Positions 57,651-64,000 of a stretch of DNA of 64,000 nucleotides are shown here, piece after piece (the stretch's first letter is position 1; each line of letters begins with the position of its first letter). The translations under genes were made by a program, and so were the position numbers. Under the pieces are notes generated by a model, which was not told the origin of the DNA, did not search any database, and was given only the letters and a program-made list of their open reading frames with translations. The DNA is from Rhabditophanes sp. KR3021. Lineage: Eukaryota; Nematoda; Chromadorea; Rhabditida; Alloionematidae. The stretch is from contig CAUJLY010000006.1 of NCBI GenBank assembly GCA_963281155.1, positions 310,001-374,000 of the forward strand, read 5' to 3'.

Positions 57651-58365
57651 TTTATTTATTTACTTATTTACGGAATTTAATAGTAGGAAATGAGCAATGG
57701 TTTTTAAACTAAAAATAAATATTCTATTCGTTTTATAATTCAGTTCTGCAAAAACACATTTTTAATTTAAATTTTATAGGAGTCATAAGTAGTTTGTAAT
57801 TTTGATATAATCATAAAAATATCTAATTTTTTCGTTTAATGTATAACATCATTTGAAGTTATTTATAAAATACATAACTAACGTCTTTTTATGGATAAAA
57901 TAACATCATAATTTGTGAACTAAAAATTAAACGGAAACAACTGCCATCATCCAATATTATCACACAAGTTCCTCTCATCTTTTTCAAATGGATATAATTC
58001 TGTTTATAATTAAAATATATTTCCATTCATAAATTAAATCACAGTTATAAGCATCAAATAAATAAAAGTGAACAATCCTATTGCGTAGTCATTAATAATA
58101 TATTTATTAAGACGTATTCGACGTTACATATATGTTTCAAGTTATTAAAAGGTCCCAAGTGTTCAAGCATTATGCCCGCAATTTCTTATATAAAACAGTT
58201 TAGTATACAAATAGGCATAATTATATGGATAAATGATTGTGGACGTCATTTTGGTTTATTAGATATTTATATAATATACGTCTGTCTTTTAAAATAGTAT
58301 TAAACTAGTTTATTTACGTCATGCAGCTAAACTATATCCAAACGCCCTAACCTCTTAATTTTATC
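57650..58365. other. Intergenic, A+T-rich
   Basis: Nothing recognised. Confidence 0.35.
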
Positions 58366-58366
58366 A

Positions 58367-58374
58367 TATAAAAG
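58367..58374 (+). promoter_or_regulatory. TATA box for the 58.4-kb gene
   Basis: TATAAAAG, 43 bp before the ATG, a classic spacing allowing transcription start about 12-15 bp before it. Confidence 0.45.
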
Positions 58375-58409
58375 GTGCCTTTAAACGTATAATTTTTAAT
58401 ATTTTTATT

Positions 58410-58781
58410 ATGCTCGACAAATTTGTATCTACTATCTTATCTCACAAAATAAAAAAAGGACATATTGAGATGTCTAATAATAGACGACATTCAGACATTA
58501 ATATATCCAAACATTTTGACAAAACTATTAAATCTTCGAATATTCCTGAAATAATTATTTCCACAGCTGAAGGTAAGATTCAAGCAATTAATTTATTAAT
58601 TTTAGACAATACACTTGCACCGAATTTCGATGATCTAGTATTTTTGTATGGATTTGGCCAAACTTCTCCCTATCTTCTCAAAATTCCAACACGTACCTTC
58701 ATTTCTAATAGAATAAGTAAAGCTGATTTCCAACATTGTATAACATTTATAAGTGGATGTGTAAATTCCAAGCAAAATTAA
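58410..58781 (+). CDS. Small single-exon gene, unknown product
   Basis: 123 codons. MLDKFVSTILSHKIKKGHIE, then a basic polar stretch (NNRRHSDINISKHFDKTIKS), then a hydrophobic/beta-type part (EIIISTAEGKIQAINLLILD, FDDLVFLYGFGQTSPYLLKI) and a C-terminal Cys pair (FQHCITFISGCVNSKQN). No signal peptide. A TATA box is well placed upstream and TAAATC/AATAAA-type signals follow. No paralogue in the window. I do not recognise it; the good promoter and clean ORF favour a real gene. Confidence 0.5.
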   Translation: MLDKFVSTILSHKIKKGHIEMSNNRRHSDINISKHFDKTIKSSNIPEIIISTAEGKIQAINLLILDNTLAPNFDDLVFLYGFGQTSPYLLKIPTRTFISNRISKADFQHCITFISGCVNSKQN

Positions 58782-59127
58782 AATTATTTTACAAATAAAT
58801 CACTTGTTTATGTATTTAATTTTAATGATGATAAATAAGTTTAATTTTACAGTTTAAATATAAATTCATTTCTTTAAAATCAAATGATCCATTAACTCTC
58901 CATAGATATTAATTATGCAATTTCTCTGAATTTAAAATATAATCAACATATGCTTACCACATACATCATTCACTGTGAAACTGAATTAATATACTGATTC
59001 CATTACATTTCATATTTTAAGCGAACAAATCATCTGCCAGTCAAGTTTATGAATAATTACCTAATTTAACGAAACACAATCTCAAAATAAGTATAAATTC
59101 ATTTTCTTTTAAAAAAACTTCCTTAAA

Positions 59128-60151
59128 ATGGATTTTATTTATAATAAACCTCCTTTATTTAACATCACTTATTTTTATATCATATCGAACACATTAGGAA
59201 TAATGGGTTGTATTTTAAATTTTCTGGCATTCTTATATATGCATTTCAAACCCCCTAAATTCATGAATGAATTTGTACCTATAGCTAAATATTCACGTTT
59301 AACTGATGCTTTTTTTGTATTTGGAAATGGTGTTATAGGACAAGTTTATATTATTGGGTCATTTCCAAGTTTTGGCATAAATGGTCTTATAAAATATGCT
59401 AATAGCAAACTTTTAGTAATGGGAATGGGATTTGTTGTTTTATTGTCAAGTTGTCTCCAATTTGTTACAATTATGCTTTTGTTTATGTCAAAATATAACG
59501 CTTTTGTCCGTTCTAAACCGATTTTTTATATGAATATTTATGAAAAGATTGTATATGGAACAGTATATTTTGTATTGCCCATATTTATGACTCCCTTTGT
59601 ACTTCAATGCATAGTACCAGAAGCTGAAAATGATTTAATAGTGAAAAAAGTATGTTAATTTGTGTTTATGTACATATTAAGTTGATTTTGTTTAGTTGTT
59701 CAATGAGTCAGCAGATATCCACCATCTGACCAACGTTATATTAATAAATATAGCTTTTGTACCAACAAATCCAATTGTGATAATTGGAGGAATTGCTATT
59801 GCATTAATTACATTAACCTTCGGATACATGCTCAAATTTTATTATTATGAAACCGAAAATCAATTGAAAATCTTAGCAATTAGTGCGACAAATGATACAA
59901 AAATCAGATTAAAGGAGAACATCTTTCAATTGCGTTTTACGGTTGTAGTTCCTACTATTTATTTAATAATTTCATCAGTTTCTATAGGTTCAATTGCATT
60001 ATACATAGTTTTCATTTCCAAAAAAGATGAAAAAGAATTTGGAATGCTTCGTGGGTTAGTGCTTTTGGGAATTTGTATTTCTTTTTTACTCCTTTTGAAA
60101 AGTTATATCAAACATATCGCTATAAATTTTCAAAATCAACTAGAAAGATAG
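59128..60151 (+). CDS. 7TM chemoreceptor-like GPCR, two exons
   Basis: Start MDFIYNKPPLFNITYFYIIS. Exon 1 ends at 59649 (VKK), an intron GTATGT...TTTTAG of 46 bp follows, and exon 2 begins LFNESADIHHLTNVILINIA at 59696. Seven hydrophobic spans. A long basic loop KIRLKENIFQLRF precedes TM6 and the C-terminal tail is KSYIKHIAINFQNQLER. Length about 325 residues. A third member of the Str/Srh-like group here. No stops or shifts. Confidence 0.75.
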
Positions 60152-60233
60152 CTTCAATACCGAACAATACATAATTACATTTTTTATTTTAAATAAACAG
60201 ATATACATAAAATTTATTAATTAATGTATCAAT

Positions 60234-60485
60234 CTATTTTTTGGAATCAGCATTAAAAATGCACTTACCCTTATGATCAAAACCACAACCTCCCTGACAC
60301 TCACATCCATTAGGTAGACATGTGTAAATAAATTCCGGATTCAACAATAAATTCTCACATTTCGGAACCCATCTAAATCAGCAATAAGAATATATCTTGT
60401 TTCCAGCACATTCAATTGTAGTATATTCTGATCTTGGTATACGAATGGTTGAGGCAATTGTGAAAGCAATTAAGGTAACAATAAT
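60234..60485 (-). pseudogene. TIL-type (trypsin-inhibitor-like) secreted protein, broken
   Basis: An exon follows a TTAATTCAG acceptor at 60486. It reads IIVTLIAFTIASTIRIPRSE (end of a signal peptide), ECAGNKIYSYC, then a TGA, then WVPKCENLLL, YTCLPNGCECQGGCGFDHKG and KCIFNADSKK. ECAGN-x-YSYC, C-x-NGCECQ and the final GKC are the spacing of TIL domains, which inhibit extracellular proteases. The nonsense codon and the absence of an initiator exon, with repeat R1 directly upstream, mark it as a pseudogene. Confidence 0.5.
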
Positions 60486-60554
60486 CTGAATTAAATAAAA
60501 ATGTACAATTATTTTTTAGCTTGGTAACGGCACAAGCTGTCGAATTTTTGGTAT

Positions 60555-60960
60555 CTATTATAAATAAATCTAAGCATAAAATGTTAACTTTTTTATAGTC
60601 CCATCAAATTTTTTTTAGACGCATTTGAAAGAGAAAACAATTTAGAAAAACCCATTTTTTTGTTTTTGATTTTTTCAAATTTACGAGGGTGTACCGGATG
60701 GGGAAGAATGGATATAAGAACTTTTTGATTTGACCAATCGGTGACCGAGCACGGTCAATTTTTAACAATTTTAGCAACATTTTCAGTGTCACGACCTGCA
60801 TTTTTATATATACATCCAAACATTTTGATCTTATAAGCATTAGAAAGGTCTGCTCAAAAAAAGGTCGTTTTTTTTGTTGGGAGCTTGAAGATGATTCGTT
60901 TGGCAAGTACGAGGGTAATTAAAAATGTGCCTGCTGAAGTAATGATTTTTTATAAAATAA
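60555..60960. repeat. Dispersed repeat R1, copy 3 (inverted)
   Basis: Reverse-complement relative of 39805-40250, with more differences than between copies 1 and 2 (for example CACGACCTGCATTTTTATAT and GGTGTACCGGATGGGG). It abuts the hAT N-terminal fragment, whose reading frame runs into it at about 60970 (VIDFITN, then repeat-encoded residues). Confidence 0.7.
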
Positions 60961-61387
60961 TAGAAATTTACAAGTCAAATTAGTTATAAAATCTATAACT
61001 GCATCATCATATCTTTCGGCAAAAGCTTTTTTTACAAATTTATCTAGAGGGAATTTAGGAACATTATTGTCATCATTGGATTTTTCAAGCAGTAGATTGT
61101 ACACGGCCTTGTGTTGCGTTTCAAGATGATTTTTCATAGGGTTGGTTCCATCTTTTGTGCTAACAGATTTCCTACAATCATCAATTTTGCAAATAGTGGT
61201 TGTATCACTAATTTCGAAATGAGGATCATATTTTGAAGATCTCTTTTTTTGTTCTTTGAACGACTGGTTCCATATTGTTTGAAGCTCCAGTAAAAGTAAC
61301 TTCCGGTTCACTAGTATCTTCATCATTTGGCTTGGTTATCTTGCCTGCATTACCCGAAGACCTTCTTGACGTCCGTTTAGAATTCAT
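60960..61387 (-). mobile_element. hAT transposase N-terminal fragment with BED zinc finger
   Basis: ATG at 61387: MNSKRTSRRSSGNAGKITKP, then a one-base shift near 61270 (GTTCTTTGAAC region), then SSKYDPHFEISDTTTICKID, DCRKSVST, and a BED finger C-x4-C...H-x4-H (HLETQH). The frame ends FVKKAFAERYDDAVIDFI at the border with repeat R1. Short ATCCGGAT-type repeats at 61510-61580 may be subterminal motifs of the element. The catalytic core is absent. Confidence 0.65.
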
Positions 61388-61773
61388 AATATTAAGAAGA
61401 TATATTTGACTACGTAACAAATAAGATGTAAACTTCTTTATTAGATACGTGTTCTTAATTAAAAAACAAAAAATCGGGGTAAAACTATACAGATAATAAG
61501 GTAAAATTATCCGGATCATGAAAGCTATCCGGATATTAAAAGCAATCCGGAAATTTTTTAGTATACGGATAATGAAATTTCTGGATGTATTTTTGTGGTA
61601 TCCACGACAAGTATAATTTATATATATTATTGAACATTTAGTACATGGCTAGTGTAAATAAAGGTATATTTTTTTCGTTTTATACACAAGCAAGTAAACA
61701 TAACTGGATTTTAAAATAATTTAACACAAAAGATAACTTAAACATAAAACAATGCAACATAACATAAACTAAA

Positions 61774-62270
61774 TTAAACATACTTGTCTAATGAAACTTC
61801 TAATTCATTAGCTTCTATCATTATGATATTCTCAATAGTTTCGGGCTTTAATCGGTTTCTTAAACGATTAGACATTAAATGAGATACTTTTGAAAATAAC
61901 CTTTCTGAATCAACACTAGTGGGTGGACTAGACAAGTAAAATAAAGCAAGGAAGCGATACCTGATAATCTTTAAAAAACACAAGAGGATCATCAAAGTAC
62001 TTTTGAAACTCATTTTGGATATTTGATTTGTTTCCAGAACTTTTAGTTGTCAAATCATCCCAAAAATCGTCTACCTCCTTACCACTATCTTCTTCTGTAC
62101 TATCCTCAGCACGCTCACCATCACCAAAGACAGAAGAATATCTATTGATAACCTCTTCTTCCATTTTAGTATAAACACTCTTCTCAAAAATAAGTTGTCA
62201 TATTTAAATCTAGGATCCATTAATACACTTTCCCTATCGACAGGATTTTAACTTCGATATTTTGCCCACC
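61774..62270 (-). mobile_element. hAT transposase C-terminal fragment
   Basis: SVLMDPRFKYDNLFLR (LDPRFK-type motif), an acidic linker (EDSTEEDSGKEVDDFWDD), EFQKYFDDPLVFFKDYQ and, after a shift near 61960, SPPTSVDSERLFSKVSHLMS then NRLRNRLKPETIENIIMIEA, the hAT dimerisation domain, ending at 61786. It lies on the same strand as, but upstream (in reading direction) of, the N-terminal fragment, so the two are in permuted order. Confidence 0.7.
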
Positions 62271-62436
62271 CTATAAAATAACTTTAATAATTGTTCCACA
62301 TATTTAATTGAAAATAATAACCAAACAAACCTGTATATCTTAGTTCGATTTTGTTTAATTTTTAGCTTGATTTAAAGCAAAAATATGATTTGGAACACCT
62401 TTTTTATTTTTAATATCAAAAGGCAAAAATATATTT

Positions 62437-62507
62437 GGAGATATAGGGAATCGAACCCCAGCCCTCTCCCATGCTAAGGGAGCGCTCTACCCCTGAGCTA
62501 TATCCCC
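62437..62507 (-). tRNA. tRNA-Ala (anticodon AGC)
   Basis: A 71-nt cloverleaf: acceptor GGGGATA / TATCTCC (one G-T), D arm GCTC AGGGGTA GAGC, anticodon arm CTCCC TTAGCAT GGGAG with AGC, and T arm TGGGG TTCGATT CCCTA (one G-T). Internal A-box and B-box (GGTTCGATTCC) are present. A run of T (TTTTT) follows within 10 bp. Decodes GCU/GCC after A34 modification to inosine. Confidence 0.93.
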
Positions 62508-62994
62508 AGTCATAACCAATATTGAAATATTCTTTATCAGGCAAATTGTTAACTGATGTATTTGTGCCATATTGTATATTTTCCGGACGAATCAAATTAA
62601 AAATAAACGAACTTGTTTAGGTGCAAAGTCTAATCAACAACAATGTTTTTCATCTGCATTATGAATACGAATATGCAAATATTAAAAAAATTCGACTCAC
62701 GAATATACATAATATTTATATATATATATACATTCATAATTGGAAAGTACAATTGTTCTACTTTCTCTGTTTTATTGTATACTTATTGTTGGAAAAATGA
62801 TTAACAAAAACCAATGAATAAATGATAAAACGAGATGTTTTAAAGTAAAAACTTTAGATTGAGAAATTATATTTAACCAAGTTTAAAAAACTTATTTTAT
62901 TTATAATATTTAATATGATACATGATATTAGAAAGAATAATGTAATGTGTTCATTTGTTTATTGCAAAAAGTAGGTAACATTTTAAATAGTACT

Positions 62995-63290
62995 TAATGA
63001 ATAAAAGTGATTTGGATAGGTAATGAAATTTCGGATTTGGTTCAAATTCAAAAATCTCTGATTTAATTGCATCATTTGAGTCTCTTCAAAAGACAATTAG
63101 TTTTTCTTCTAATTCAATTGCTTTCGATGAATCCAGGGGTATTGGTAAAGGAGTCATTATCCGTCATGAATTTTTTCTAGTATCATAAATTTCAACAAAA
63201 CTAAGTGAAATCCATTTACTATGGTTGTATGTTGATCCACCGAAACACGCGATATTTCCGTCTGAGGTTGATACAATCCGACATTAAGCA
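62995..63290 (-). pseudogene. Kelch-repeat relic
   Basis: The minus strand gives NIACFGGSTYNHSKWISLSF then VEIYDTRKNS and a stop, then RIMTPLPIPLDSSKAIEL and a stop, then IKSEIFEFEPNPKFHYLS. FGGST...W...VEIYD is a kelch blade. Probably a decayed piece of a BTB-kelch relative. No BTB region nearby. Confidence 0.45.
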
Positions 63291-63381
63291 CTTGGCAATG
63301 AGTAGTTGACTAATTTACTTTTAAAAGGAATTGTCTTTTGTAAAAGAAGACAATTATTTACTCTTTTAAAATATTTGTATT

Positions 63382-63473
63382 AGAGATCTTTTCAAATCTC
63401 CTTCCAAAATTTGCTAACAGAATTCGTATAGAATCCTGAACGCATACTAACCTCAAACTGGGTTTTTTAAACC
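63382..63473 (-). ncRNA. SL RNA gene 5
   Basis: Leader at 63452-63473, identical to genes 1-3, donor GTTAGT, Sm site intact, and a 3' stem GAGAU / AUCUC, which replaces the C-G pair of gene 3 by U-A. PSE-like motif (TAGGAAGTGGG on the plus strand) starts 47 bp upstream (63520). Confidence 0.9.
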
Positions 63474-63628
63474 GTCTTAGTCTGTTTTAGTCAGCCTTTT
63501 ATATGTATCTATGTAAAAATAGGAAGTGGGACTCTGCACTGAGTATTAGAATAATGTACAGATACATTGAAATGAGATATTTCTTTTTATAAAAACCAAT
63601 CACTTTTTCTTTGTTTTATATTTTTATT

Positions 63629-63720
63629 AGAGATTTTTACAAGTCTCCTTCCAAAATTTACAAACAGCATTCATATAGAATCCTGAACGTATACTAACCT
63701 CAAACTGGGTTTTTTAAACC
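63629..63720 (-). ncRNA. SL RNA gene 6
   Basis: Leader at 63699-63720, identical; donor GTTAGTATACG. Sm site AAATTTTGGAAG. The 3' stem GAGAC / AUCUC has one unpaired position. The PSE-like motif (TCGGAAGTAG on the plus strand) starts 47 bp upstream (63767). 247 bp from gene 5. Intact or mildly degraded. Confidence 0.85.
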
Positions 63721-63780
63721 GTCTTAGTCTGCTTATGTCAGCCTTATATACACGCATATGTGAAAATCGGAAGTAGATAA

Positions 63781-64000
63781 TACTTTAAACGATTGAGCTG
63801 TGTTGAACTACATATGTATATAAGTTTGTTAAGTCCTTTCTGTTTTAATTTTATAGATACGATAATGTAACAATAGTCAAACATTTTCGCATAGCCTTAT
63901 TTAATATCATTAAATAAAGTTTATATAATTTAAACATTTTATTTGATCAAAAATTAAATACAAATTAATTTAACATTACATGATTCATTATGATTAAAAG
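63781..64000. other. Window end, A+T-rich
   Basis: Nothing recognised after the PSE region of SL RNA gene 6. Confidence 0.3.

Noticed and set aside
62700..62730. TA-rich microsatellite as a regulatory site
   Set aside because: A simple low-complexity run, common in this A+T-rich sequence.

Overview
The window is A+T-rich eukaryotic DNA from a nematode. The evidence is: very short introns (about 39-52 bp, GT...AG) throughout; families of 7TM chemoreceptor-like genes; BTB-BACK-kelch and small secreted-protein families; and, most specifically, spliced-leader (SL) RNA genes whose leader resembles nematode SL1, lying beside a 5S rRNA gene. A clade IV nematode (panagrolaimid or strongyloidid) is my guess, not something the sequence proves.

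Layout. 0-6 kb: a small inverted-repeat element, then broken pieces of conserved genes (histone H2A, a DENND4-like DENN protein, a BTB-like protein, a doublecortin-like/CaMK-like kinase). 5.7-8.7 kb: two intact minus-strand genes, one secreted and one BTB-BACK-kelch. 9.8-14.2 kb: transposon relics (mariner and an unnamed transposase-like family) and a degenerate tandem repeat. 14.7-23.5 kb: a convergent pair of 7TM receptor genes, an IgGFc-binding-like pseudogene, a three-copy tandem 7TM array (one intact, two broken) and an alanine-rich secreted protein. 24-32 kb: pseudogenes, including mitochondrial ribosomal protein S29/DAP3 and a second IgGFc-like copy, and a second intact BTB-BACK-kelch gene. 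33.5-46.6 kb: an internally deleted mariner element, dispersed repeats, a 7TM gene, a tiny secreted peptide gene, the intact IgGFc-like gene, a hAT relic and another 7TM gene. 46.7-48.5 kb: a 6-phosphogluconate dehydrogenase fragment, then three intact SL RNA genes, one decayed SL copy and a 5S rRNA gene, all on the minus strand. 51-55.5 kb: a complete LTR retrotransposon with identical 121-bp LTRs and a 5-bp target duplication, inserted 10 bp upstream of a secreted-protein gene. 56-64 kb: arrestin, TIL-inhibitor, hAT and kelch relics, a 7TM gene, an unrecognised gene, tRNA-Ala(AGC) and two more SL RNA genes.

The SL RNA genes are the most informative features. They carry a leader, a splice donor, an Sm site, a 3' hairpin with compensatory changes, and a PSE-like motif starting exactly 47 bp upstream in all five intact copies. 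The retrotransposon is the most unusual: one ORF fills it from LTR to LTR, and it carries a second, intact RNase H domain after the integrase while the ordinary RNase H position looks catalytically dead. Many broken genes keep introns, which points to DNA-level duplication. Several frameshifts fall in homopolymers, so some pseudogene calls could reflect assembly errors.
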